Of a stretch of 64,000 nt of DNA, positions 33,611-44,868 are shown piece after piece; positions within the stretch are counted from its first letter, which is position 1, and every line of letters starts with the position of its first letter. The position numbers were made by a program, and so were the translations under genes. The notes under the pieces were generated by a model. That model was not told the origin of the DNA. It made no database searches and was given only the letters and a program-made list of their open reading frames with translations. The DNA comes from Diploscapter coronatus. Its lineage: Eukaryota > Nematoda > Chromadorea > Rhabditida > Rhabditidae. The stretch lies in NCBI GenBank assembly GCA_964036155.1, contig OZ038422.1, positions 66,549,201 to 66,613,200 of the forward strand, in the 5' to 3' direction.

Positions 33611-36600
33611 TTACGACAAATCGCATTCCTCGATGCTACTTCTAGAACTAGGAGGACTAGGTTTTTCGCGAATTGCTGGTACTTTCACAAACCGCAATAA
33701 AACTTTTCTGGTGACTCTTTTGATGAAGCTTGGTGCTTTCAAATTCGATGCTGATGAGCTGTCCATTTTCGCCTGCAAATCGGATAGGAATTTCGATAGA
33801 CAGGTGTCCTCGTTGAGCATCGTCGTGGGATCGTTTTTGAGTCGATCGGCAATTTGAAGTGCATCTCGAATTGATGGATAGAATTGGCCATCGCACATCG
33901 AGGAAAACAGACCGGCACGGTAATATTGAATGCGGACAGAGCCTAAATTTAGTATATTTTGAATAATTGGATTTTATCTATGATTATATTGTGAATAGAT
34001 ATTATCATAGACTTATTAATAATAATTGGAAACAATCATTTTTAATGACTGACTTTTTAGATTTGCGAATAGTAGAACGGCTTTGCTTTTGAGGCATTCT
34101 TCGTTGATCTAAACTTGTTATTTGAAATCTTTACAGAAAAGTAGTGAAAAGACTAACATCTTTGACTGCTTCGATGCCCATTGAATCTGTGTAGATCCAG
34201 GTGCTGCAATCGAGAATAAGAGGAGCCCAGTTCTTGAGCTGCGGTAACTCGCACAAATTATCGTCGTTCTCATCTTGAAATAATGCAAGTGTTAATCTGA
34301 CGTAGTTTTAAGTAATTTCAAACTCGATATTATTTTGATTAAAAACTGTCCTAGTTATAGTATCAGTCAAAAGTATGTAACCAAATAAAGTATTTTAGAT
34401 TGTTGGCTCACTAAGTTGCTGTGAACTAATAAACTGAAACTTGGCTCAACATGTGGGGATATGTAAAGTAGAAGTACCCATAAAAACCTAGTTTGATTCG
34501 ATTTTAGAATGAGGAATAATATAGATCTTCATACAGAAATTATGTGTGATTTCATATTTGTGATCATCATTATTTCCAAGTTGCTCACTTCCTTCATCCA
34601 ATTTGTCGACGACCTGTCTGAGTTTCTTCTTGAAAATGTCAATGTTGGTGAAGATGAGAGGAGCATCGAATCGAATGATCGGCACTTGGAGTCGAGTTGC
34701 CTTGCCATATCGATCTATTTCACGGAAATCCGATTGAGTTTCATCGATTACACCGAGATCGTGAAGACGGGGCCTAGATTTGGATAACTAGATGTGATTC
34801 AGTTACAGTGGGAACAAAAGTATTGGATCAGCCCTATTCTCTGCCTGCTTTCCACCCCAGCACTTTTGTAGTGAACAGACTCATGTGATTTTTTTGCACG
34901 ACGACCTGTTAATGTAAGACATGGAGCTATGTCAGATTTCAACCAGATGCACATTACATTTTTGAAAATACAGTGGTGCTCAAAAGTTTGGAAACACTCA
35001 AAATTTTTTTCGAAAAACTGCCGCCAAGTGGCACAGAGACGTCAAAATCTAATATCCTTTGGCACACTAGTAGCCTAGTACTGGATGAACTAGCCTGCCA
35101 ATTTTTATCCAAATATTTTACTCCATTGTTAAGTTATACTAATTTTCCTAGAAAACGCGTGTCCAAAAGTTTGGAAACACCATAGTAAAATCGTCAAACC
35201 TTAAGTATGGAAAATTTTTTAAAATACTATTTTAAAATTTTCCGAATAAGGATATTTGCAAACCGTCTTCTAGGTCTGAAACTTCGGTTATTTTGCCACA
35301 TTTCCTCAATTAATTCATCTGCTAAAAAAAATTCTATGAAGATATACAGACGATACAATTTTCGAATTTTCGTTAACTATGGAAATTTGTCAAAATTTGT
35401 CAAAAAAATTTTCAACCCATCACTATCTTTTCGTAAGAACGTTTTTGATCATCGAACGAATCGAAAATATATATCAAAATAACCGAAGTTTCAGACCTAG
35501 AAGACGGTTTGCAAATATCCTTATTCGGAAAATTTTAAAATAGTATTTTAAAAAATTTTCCATACTTAAGGTTTGACGATTTTACTATGGTGTTTCCAAA
35601 CTTTTGGACACGCGTTTTCTAGGAAAATTAGTATAACTTAACAATGGAGTAAAATATTTGGATAAAAATTGGCAGGCTAGTTCATCCAGTACTAGGCTAC
35701 TAGTGTGCCAAAGGATATTAGATTTCGACGTCTCTGTGCCACTTGGCGGCAGTTTTTCGAAAAAATTTTGAGTGTTTCCAAGCTTTTGAGCACCACTGTA
35801 TGTCTTGCAGTCAGGGCGATTTAATATATTTGTTCACCACATTAGCCATTGTGCTTAGTCAGCATATTGAAAGCTGTCAGGCGTCAGTCATAATTATTTT
35901 TCATGTTTGATCACGAGGCACTTTGAACTTTTATGATTGAATTTGCATCTCGAATATAAGACGCATGCAGTGCACTAACCATTGAGTTCTGACGACGACG
36001 AGCAGAATTGCAATGATGATTCCGGCAATCAGTCCTTCGATGATGTCCCACAGAATTGTGACAATCGCAGTTACTACCCAAATCACCTAAATTCGGATGT
36101 TTTGAGCCAAGAAACATATCAACGGGGAAATTCGAATACACGAGATTATTTGTAGGGAAACCTGAGCGATTCAGGAAATTCCAACTTGTGTGTTGTGTCA
36201 ATCGCCAGCAAGATGCTTCGAGGCAAAGACAGCGAATCGAATCTTCGATAGGTTCAAATTAAACGAGCTGCTCGACTCACCACATCCAATTTGCTGCAGC
36301 GCCACAATTTGGGAAGTTCGAAAATTTTGAGAAGAAGAGAGCGAAGAGAAACCAGGACGATGCACGAGAGGATGCACATAGGGAGGTCTTCGAGCAGAGG
36401 ACCCATCCACAAAATCGTTATCAGGAGAATAATGGACGCAACCATGCCGGTTAGCTGAATGAAGACAATTTTCAAAATTGGAAGAGTGGTAGAGATAATT
36501 TTGAACTTTGTGAAAACTTTGATAATCGTTTCTAAGTTGAATATTTCCACCTGCGTTCTGGCACCGGCTGCTTCACTCACAAGAGTCCTTGACAAGGATG

Positions 36601-38798
36601 CAGATATTGGAAATACGGCAAATATAGATGAAATTGCATTGCCTAGGCCTAAGGCAAGCAATTCCTGAATTAGCCGGTATTTTTCTCGATTTATTCAGCT
36701 CTAAGCTAAAATTTTCAAATACTTGATTGGGATCAATCCGATATCCGTGTTTCTTCGCGAAGAGTTTCCCAAGCGATACCGTAATCGCAAACCCTACGAC
36801 TGCAATACTGACTCCATCTCCAATCAGATATCTCATAATGTCGAAACGAGGTATTTCAGGTGTTGAAAATCTGAAGAATAAGTTTTTTTTCGAATTTATT
36901 TATGGTAAAATTTTTATTCTAGACATAGATGCACAACATGCATGATGCCAGGACTTATTGTTAGAAAAATCTAATACAGGACGACTAGAAAGATAATGTT
37001 AACTTTTGCAATTCTGTGAAAGATTAACATTGCTTCTGTTATTGAAATTTATTTGGTGCTCACCCTCGCTTGATTTCCGACACAACCTTGACTTTCCATC
37101 GTTCTTCGAACTTGCAGAAATGTGATAAAATTGTCGCAACAATTATCTAAAACGAATATATTTTATTTACAGTAATACAGCATGTGTTTTGTGAAACAGT
37201 TTTTACCACTATGAGTTCCGTCGGAAACGGTATTCCTTTTTTAATCGTTCTGGCTTCAATCATATATTTCGAAGTTAGAAGAATAATCAGAACAATAAGT
37301 GAAATGACCAAAGTCGCAATGTTAGTTTCTCCGATGTGCTTGCAGATATCATAGAGCTTCTATAAATTTATCATATTTTTAATTTTGTTAATTTATCTAA
37401 TTTCTAACATAATAATTCTGCAGGAAGGTGCGATTGATCGTGTGAGATTTTGTGCCGAGCACCCCGTTTATCTGAGAGAGGAGCGCTTGAATCGCAGCTC
37501 CGAAAGTCAGTCCACAAATTGCTGCATCGGATAGGTACGAAACGAGAATGTCCAAACGAGCCAATGTCATTCCCAACTAAATCATTTTTAATCGGAATTT
37601 TTTGAAAAATTGCAAAATGTAGCAATCAGATATGGAAGGGAAAATCTATGTAAGGAATTTTTCTCTGCGATGTCAATCAAATTCCACTATTTTTAACACA
37701 ACAAAAGTGATAAATTCAAATTAGTCCTCTTGGTTCAAATTATAAAATAACATTTCTCTTAATATTTAACCTTTCATAATTTCAACACATTTTATTCATC
37801 TAACAGTATCAACGAAAAGACTCGTATAGTGTCAGATCTTCATAATATTGCAAATGCCCAAATAATTTACCTGAATCAGTCCTGTTAACAGGCATAGCGA
37901 TGTAGCCACAGATATCGGAGTTAGATCATGAATATCTAAATTAAGACTTGAACATTTTCCATAGCTCTGATCAACCTTTGTATTCAGTAGCTGTAGTTCC
38001 ATTGTCGAAGTCGGGAAGAATATTAGTCCTCGCCTTTGCAACCATAATGCAGAGCAGAGAAAATATACCTAAATACGAATATTTCATTCGAAAAGAAATT
38101 TCCAAAACTGGCAATTGAATTTTAAAATTAGAAAGTTAAAGAAAGAAATTTTGAATAGGAGCGAGATGTTTGCCAAATCGGTGGAATTGGACCAGAATTT
38201 TTCTGCTCTTTATTATAGTTGAAAAAAATACCGCATGAACAGTGTTTTGAAGATCCAAAGAAGAAATAGATGAGTGGAGGGAAAAACGATGCATAGAGTC
38301 CGTAAACTGGGGGAAGCGAGGCTAAGACGCTGTATGACATTCCTGAAATTCATCCTGGCGATTTTAAAAATTAATTTATAATTTCACCTTGTGGAATACT
38401 GTAGATGCCAGTAGTGAGACCTGCCAAAATGTCGGGCACGAGATCAGCGATTTTGTATCTCGGTATCCATCTTAAGGCCGGAATTCTTCTTTGGACAATT
38501 TTCCAAATGCCTAAATTACGATGCAATTCTTGTGATAAAGAAAAAATTACCCCTTGCAGAGCAGCATTCACTCGCGGACTGTTTTGCCTTGTTCAGTACA
38601 AACCGCGGCAGAGAGATTTCTTCACGAGCGATGAACTCGTTCTCGCAGTCGTATTCAATCTGAAAATTCATGAAATCACAGAAGTTTGTTAAAATGGATT
38701 TTTTCAGATAAAATTCTTGGATTCCCGAATTCTATCGTGAAAATTTAGAATATCTAAAAATTAATGGGAGCAGAAGAAATCTGACGTACCTGATTCAT
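33611..38798 (-). CDS. SLC26-family anion transporter, copy B
   Basis: A tandem paralogue of the gene at 21456-27161, also 17 exons, 2145 nt, 714 aa. Exons in coding order: 38790-38798, 38551-38659, 38388-38510, 38232-38342, 37976-38068, 37871-37935, 37409-37576, 37207-37359, 37064-37146, 36723-36870, 36551-36664, 36281-36454, 35980-36086, 34589-34773, 34158-34273, 34054-34108, 33611-33942. It has the same N-terminus, signature and STAS domain as copy A. Differences cluster in the C-terminal tail (for example REKPSPPSSRSS against DEKSSHLGSRSS) and the exon 15 loop (NENDDNLC against NENGGHSC). All splice sites are canonical and no stop is seen, so both copies should be functional. Intron 13 contains a foldback transposon. 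Substrate and tissue are unknown; the tail differences hint at separate regulation. Confidence 0.93.
34971..35798. mobile_element. Tc1-type foldback MITE with TA target duplication
   Basis: The ends are CAGTGGTGCTCAAAAG and its inverse. The arms are nearly perfect over about 325 bp (34971-35296 against 35474-35798), with a loop of about 180 bp. TA flanks both ends (34969-34970, 35799-35800). The uninserted site survives in copy A as GAAAATATGTCTTG (about 22835), so the insertion is exact. CAGTG ends and a TA duplication are hallmarks of Tc1/mariner elements. No transposase is encoded. It lies in intron 13 of SLC26 copy B. Confidence 0.93.
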
Positions 38799-39567
38799 TT
38801 GCGGTGAATGACGACTATTTCTGGAGATCTTTCAGATTTTATTGAACTCGCTCTGAAATTGTAGGATTGTTAGCATTTGAGGAGAAGATGCATAGAAATT
38901 CTCGAACATTAACGGGACTTTGATCTAACAGCAAAAAGACGATTTTTGTCGAATGTTTCAGAATTATAATGAATTCTATGATCCAAAAGAAAACTGATAT
39001 TTGGAAGATGGATTTTGCTGTAGAATTTTGTTAAGAATTAATTTTACATTTTTCAAAAGAATTTCCCAAAATGGAGGAATCTAATATCTTGAAAGTTCGT
39101 TTAACTCAGTAAAACCATTTTATTATGATAACTACTCTTCTAGCCACAATGATGGTTTGATAAAATTAAGATTTTGAAGAATGCGAGTCAGAGTTGATAC
39201 TAAAAATTTCTGAATTAAATTTGGGATAAAAATTCATTTCTATTTTCACAATTGTGCATTTATCGAGTTTCATGGGAGACAGTTTCTTCCGAATTATTCG
39301 ACATGCAACTAGATGGAAAAGATTTCGAAGATTTTTGTAAGATGACACAATAAAATCGATGCTTATTATTGTGCTTTTCATATTTTATCTTCTTTTCCAT
39401 TTTACATTCATTTTGATCGTTGAATAAGAGATTGAGAATTTATCTAGAAGCATCTCAAAGAAAGCGAAGATGATAGGATAAGATTTGGTATTGTTTCTCA
39501 CAAACCTTTTGTATGATTCTGATCTTACAAAGGCTCGAGAACTTTAAAAATCAGAACGAGTTTCGTT

Positions 39568-39631
39568 ACTTACCAAATATTTACAAATTTTCTCGTGAGA
39601 AAGGTCTAGTTTCGTGATTCGGCCTTTTATA
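39568..39631 (-). promoter_or_regulatory. SLC26 copy B promoter: TATA box and 5' UTR splice donor
   Basis: TATAAAAGG (39623-39631) and GTAAGT (39568-39573) on the - strand match copy A. Homology with copy A stops about 50 bp upstream of the TATA box, so the two genes share the core promoter but not distal elements. Confidence 0.6.
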
Positions 39632-39684
39632 TCTCCTCGTTCGTGCAAAGTAAACTATCCCAAATTGGGCATTTGGGCATTGGG

Positions 39685-41330
39685 AACTACAAGATCAACA
39701 TTAATGTAATCATTATGTGGCTGAAGTCATGAAGTTTGGTGCCATAAATAATCTCTTAGGTAAAGACGTTAGCAGGTTTCAAACCGCTCTGTTGATTTTA
39801 AAACACATGTATGTAGACTTTAAAATTTACAGTAGAATGTTTAAAATACAGTAAAGAGCAGGAATCGGGTTCTATTTTCTGAATTTCAAGATCCAAAAAA
39901 TCATTTTCGAGTCTGTAGATAATCAAATAAATCGAATACTTATATGGTACAAGTTGCATATGACCAATCTTCACTTATTCAGTGCTTATTATTAGCAAAT
40001 TTGCCGTTATTATCAATTTAGCAGATTCACCATCACCTTACATCGGATAAATCTTAAACTTCGGCAGCATCAATTTCATATGATTTTCATCTACTATTTA
40101 GTGAATCAAGTTTGGCTCGCTCCCATAAACACCCCGTTTATGACATTCAATAAATATGTTGAAAAGTACCATAGTATTCAAATATTATGGTATCACAGAG
40201 CAATCGTCAATATCCATTTTTTTAATAAACAACTTTCAATTCAGATAGACTAATTTTTCTATTCAGTAAAAATGACCGTTCAAATTGCACGTAACAGTTG
40301 ACCTATTTCGTCCAACATCGTCACTAGGTTAGAATTCACTTTATTTAAAGATCGAAAAGTAGACTCAAGGAGGTAGTTCGGTCTAGGTTAATATTTGCTT
40401 AATATGGGCAGGTACCTTTCTGGAGTTCGCTTTTTACTCTTCTCACGTTATGTCCGAGGTGTATGAAATGGAAAACTTACAGACTTTTGTAAGTTTGCGA
40501 TATTTCAATCACCTCACTCGACTGAGAGTTCATCGACCGTAAACAAAAACTGAAAAGGAACATTTTTGTTGGCTTCAAAAATCACGTTTCAAAGGAAATT
40601 TATGGATGAAATCAGTTATTCGGGGGACAGGAATAAGATGGTACTGACAGCATGTATCGTCTACAATATAACAACACAATTTATGGAAAATCACAACGTG
40701 TTTCATAGATGCATGCTAACAAAATGTAGAAAAAGTGTGCCGTCATTTTAAAACTCTCAATAATCTGCATTCGATACGGCTGAGCATGTTCAAAATATGT
40801 GATAAGAACCCAATTTATGTCTTTCGTTAAGTGTTTAGGCATTTCTCCTGACGTGAATATCGGGGTCAATCTTCATCTTAATCCTAACTTGGCGATTTAA
40901 GGATGAGGCTAATTTTTGTTACGCTCTTTATTGTATCAAAATCGAAAATTAACGGTAATAAATAATCATTATAACAAAGTTCTTTACAGAATTTTTTAAA
41001 TTCATAACAATCAGCTCTGTTTGACATGGAAATCAGATATAAATTTGAATAATTGAACAAAGAATTATATTATCATACTTGGCTGTATTCGATATCATGG
41101 TTTTTACTCATCAAAAGTGACGCAACAATGAGTGCGTGCAAGTACTCTGCTTCATTCTGTTTTACTTATTACACCCTGTTTGCTGCTTCGCTCAGCTGCT
41201 CAGCTTTCTCTATTTCTGCTAAGCTTTGTCCTCCCTCTTTTATCCCTTCCTTTGTTTCTCTTCTTCTCTTCTATTTCTCCATCTTCAAACTCGCATTCTC
41301 AAACTTTGTCGATTTTCCAATCACAAACCG
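39685..41330. other. Intergenic region between SLC26 copy B and the F-box gene
   Basis: 1.6 kb of AT-rich DNA. The - strand gene (SLC26 B) and the + strand F-box gene diverge here, so regulatory DNA for both is expected. A pyrimidine-rich block (about 41150-41290) lies just upstream of the F-box ATG. I saw no RNA gene. An open frame at 40566-40751 has no supported identity. Confidence 0.5.
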
Positions 41331-44000
41331 ATGTGCTCTTCATCCAATGACGTCTGTCTACTCGACTTGCTTCCTTTGGTAGGCATATTTTCCCCTATTC
41401 GCCAAAAATTGACGAAATTCCATTTATTTTGATGTATGTTTCGGGAAAAACTATTCGATTTTGGATTCTTTTATAAAAATCTGAAGCACTTTGCCTCTTA
41501 CATGATTTCGTAATAGTTTCTATCACATTAATGATCAGTTAATGAAGAAAGCTCAGTAGACCAATAATAAATTAGAAAATAATTATTCTTTAAAGATAAT
41601 TATGATTTGTTGATATTATTATTCTAATTCAGGTTTGCGTACACCGTCTGTGCAATTTTCTGTCAGAAAAGGACGTGTTCCATTGCTGCGAAGTGTCTCG
41701 ACGATTCTACGCTCTGTTCATCGACAATCGGCCAAATTGTTCCATAACCATTTCGATTGTGAGTATCCCCCTCTATTGATTTTCCAATGTTTACCAATCT
41801 GCAAAACTCTTCATTTTAGCCGACTGTCTTTGAAGCTATTAAATAAAAAAACTTGTGATAAGATAATAATGCTATCATAAAAGATATGAGGCTGAAATGA
41901 ATAATCTGCAAAAGTATCAGCATTGCATCGCTTGAAATATTATAGATCTGCTAAGAAGGATAACTTCTTCTCATAGTGTAGTAATGATCGGAAGTATGAA
42001 ATACGAACATGGTGTTTAGAAGTAGAAAATTTGCATAATTATTCTTAGTCGATTCTTCTGAAACTTATCATGCCGTTAGATGATATTAAGCACAATCCTA
42101 TGTCAAATTTTAACTAGGCCGTTCAAGATAACTCTGCAAATAGTCGATTCTAAAATAATCTTTCCGGTCAAGTTTAGCACAAGTGCATTTCGTATTGCTA
42201 TGGTGTTGTGACTACAATCTAAATTTAGAAATGTCTGCAATTTTATTATTCAATTAAATGTTTATTTAGTCGCTACTACCAGCGGAAGAGCACGTGGATC
42301 GTCTGTTTCATTTGATCTATGAGCACGGCCACACGCGGCATCGACTCTATGCTCACATGCGGCTGTGCAAGAAGTGTAGGAATGAAGTGAAAAGCGTTTT
42401 CAGGCTTAGGTTGGTTGTTAAAATATTATATGAGGCCGTTCTGATAGGATCATTAATCATCTTGACAGTAAATCTCACAGATCCTTCATTTCAGAAAGAA
42501 ATGCGAGATCAGCAATGACAACTCCGAATTTCTGACGGATATCAAGAAGAAGCTGGAAGCCGTCAGGGATGTATCGAAGAGGAAGTTCGTCGAGCAGAAA
42601 AAGATGGAGATTCGAAAAGATCTGAAGCCGGGAGAGATGCTGAAAGGGGACATCGAACAGAAGATCAACGAGAAGGCCACGGAACTGCTCAGACAGAAAG
42701 TGTAGGTTTTATTTAGGGTCTTCAGAAATATCACATGATAATAATATCGCAACTTGAAGAAATGGTAAGGATGAAGAAAGTGATATAAAACGATATAAAT
42801 TATCTTGATCACAATGTCTAATTTCGCTATTTTACAACATTAAAAATTCCTACTTTTTTCTATTCATCATTTTCTTTAAAGTGAAGACAAGCCTGAACCT
42901 GTCCCGACACCTCGACCTGATGCCGACAAACAGAAGGCCATTCTCGTCAGGATTGGAGGGCAGATGAGACTTCTCACAGAAAAGGATGTCGAGGAGAATA
43001 ATGTTAGTATTATTTTCTAGGATTATTTAATTTTTCAAATGGATGTGATGTCCTAGATTTGAAATATGAATGCATAAATTTTATGAAAACCTGATTATGT
43101 ATCCGAACCTTTATATTTTTGAATATTGCAGGTAGAAATTTTATTCCAACTCTTGAATGAATATTTGCTGAGAGTTAATCAAATCATAAAATGATCTGAA
43201 CCAACTGAAGACATTAGATTTAATGCCATTAACTTGAGGCATTCCGCGAACAGGCTGACATGGGATGGAGAGAGGAGCCGATTGAATGGATGTTTGGCTA
43301 CGAAATGAGACTCGAGGAGGAGATCTGCAGGGAGTGTGCTGTGCACAAAGCCAACTGCATCCGGATCGATGTTCAATATGAGGTAGAGTGAAATTCAGTT
43401 TATGATTAAGCTGATTTCCATATTGATATAAATGATAAAATGAAAAATTAAATGAACTTTGATCTTCATTTATTCCCTACTGCTCATATAGTAAATTCAA
43501 TAGTTGTGAATAGAATGAGAATTGACAAACTAGAATATAACTGCAAATGAAAATCAAACCCGAATTGAGTTATCATTCAATAAAAATCAGTCATTCGGAA
43601 AACTATTGATGAATTTTAGAGTTCTTCTGAAGAAATCCGAACAGAGCGACTGCAATATGACGAAGCGATTGAATCACGACTCACTTTGTTCTGTCGACTC
43701 TACAACCCGAAGAAATTGTTGGTGCGATGTGTAAGTTTCAAAAAATCTTAATTTAATCGCCATTCTCAACTTCAGCTCGACTTCTCTCAATCGTATCTGC
43801 TTCCCCCTATTGCCCATTCATTCTCGGAAGTGGTCATCGAAGCTGCCCCGCAGGATCTCACCTCTCTGCAGACGTTCTACAAACTCTCGCAGGACACGAC
43901 TTTCAAATTCGTCACGATCGATCCGACGATCATAATGCTGAGCAATGAAATGATCGAAGATGACGACGATGCATCGTCGACGTCTTCTGATGAAGAGTAA
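41331..44000 (+). CDS. F-box protein of unknown target
   Basis: An eight-exon model: 41331-41378, 41633-41758, 42270-42409, 42495-42701, 42882-43002, 43239-43382, 43620-43730, 43776-44000 (1122 nt, 373 aa). Exons 1 and 2 join to give LLDLLPLVCVHRLCNFL, SEKDVFHCCEVSRRFYALF, a good F-box (about residues 9-46), the module that binds SKP1 in SCF ubiquitin ligases. The rest has a Cys/His-bearing segment (HTRHRLYAHMRLCKKC), a charged helical part (DIKKKLEAVRDVSKRKF) and an acidic tail ending EDDDDASSTSSDEE. No WD40, LRR or FTH-type domain is visible, so the substrate is unknown. The acceptor of exon 6 (AACTTGAG|GC) is atypical and is the weakest joint. Confidence 0.8.
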
Positions 44001-44868
44001 ATAAATTAATGTGAATCAAGGGGTGAAATGGAGTTTACTCATAGAGACTGCCTAGATTAGATATTCCTAGCAGCCAAACATCATGTGAGGTTAACGACTT
44101 CGGGAACGATAGTGAAACTTCGACCCACCCTCTTACGAATTTTAGGGAATTTATTTATGAGATACTTATGATATTTGTCTGTGATATGTCTGCAAATTGT
44201 TTTGTTCAAACGAAGTTTGAATTTCAATAAAACGAATTTATTACCGAACGAACGGAGGAGCATCAAAGTGAAAAATTTGTTGAAGCGCATGCATAGTAAC
44301 TCAGAAATACGTTTTGATCTTATTACCCAAGTAAATTGAAAACCCCGGAGAGATCACCTTTTCTTTCTTCGTTTTCATCTCTAGACTGATAGTTGTTACC
44401 GTCAGTCAATCCTTCCAAAAGATTTTTTGCTCCATGTAAGATACTGATGGCATTTTCTCAAGATAACCTCATGATTTTTAATTCCTTTTTAGGAGAACAG
44501 CTGGATTGATGCCCTGATGCCCATGATCATCTGCAATAATCAAATTCATTCGACTTAGAATTAACACTTTCCCCAGAATTCATAGCTCCTGATTTGTCTG
44601 CAAATTTTTTTTTTTTAAATAATCAAATATCTTTTCATTAAATATTAATGGAATTTTTAAGTTGATGAAATTTTATTCGTACCAAGACGAAGAGAATGGA
44701 ATAAATTGATTGTTTCTAACGTCGTTCTAATTCACCTGTCGGTTGAAGTATATAACTTGAAGTTTTCTAGAGCCTATCAAGACAAAGCGCGATAAATTTC
44801 GGCTCTATTGGTACTTATAAAATTTTCTAATTTTTCAATAGTTTTGCCTATAAAAGTGGAAGAATATA
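44001..44868. other. Intergenic region after the F-box gene
   Basis: AT-rich, with AATAAA words directly after the F-box stop (about 44001) and near 44225 that could serve as polyadenylation signals. No gene is supported. The - strand open frame 44081-44290 is basic and has no recognised domain. Confidence 0.45.
44849..44856 (+). promoter_or_regulatory. TATA-like box before the chemoreceptor
   Basis: TATAAAAG lies 13 bp before the proposed start codon (44869). That is close for a conventional start site, so it may drive a downstream start or be a chance AT-rich word. Confidence 0.3.

Larger units (their letters stand above)
32893..39684. repeat. Direct duplication, copy B (SLC26 unit)
   Basis: Same order and orientation as 20911-28092. 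The boundary is the same word, CTCGTGATTTTC, at 32893, preceded by unrelated sequence. Relative to copy A it has two insertions of its own (33356-33511 and 34971-35798) and lacks the mariner. All 17 coding exons have the same lengths as in copy A. Confidence 0.93.

Noticed and set aside
40566..40751. 61-aa frame slightly like a Harbinger nuclease helix
   Set aside because: The resemblance is a few residues only, with no DDE motif or terminal repeats.
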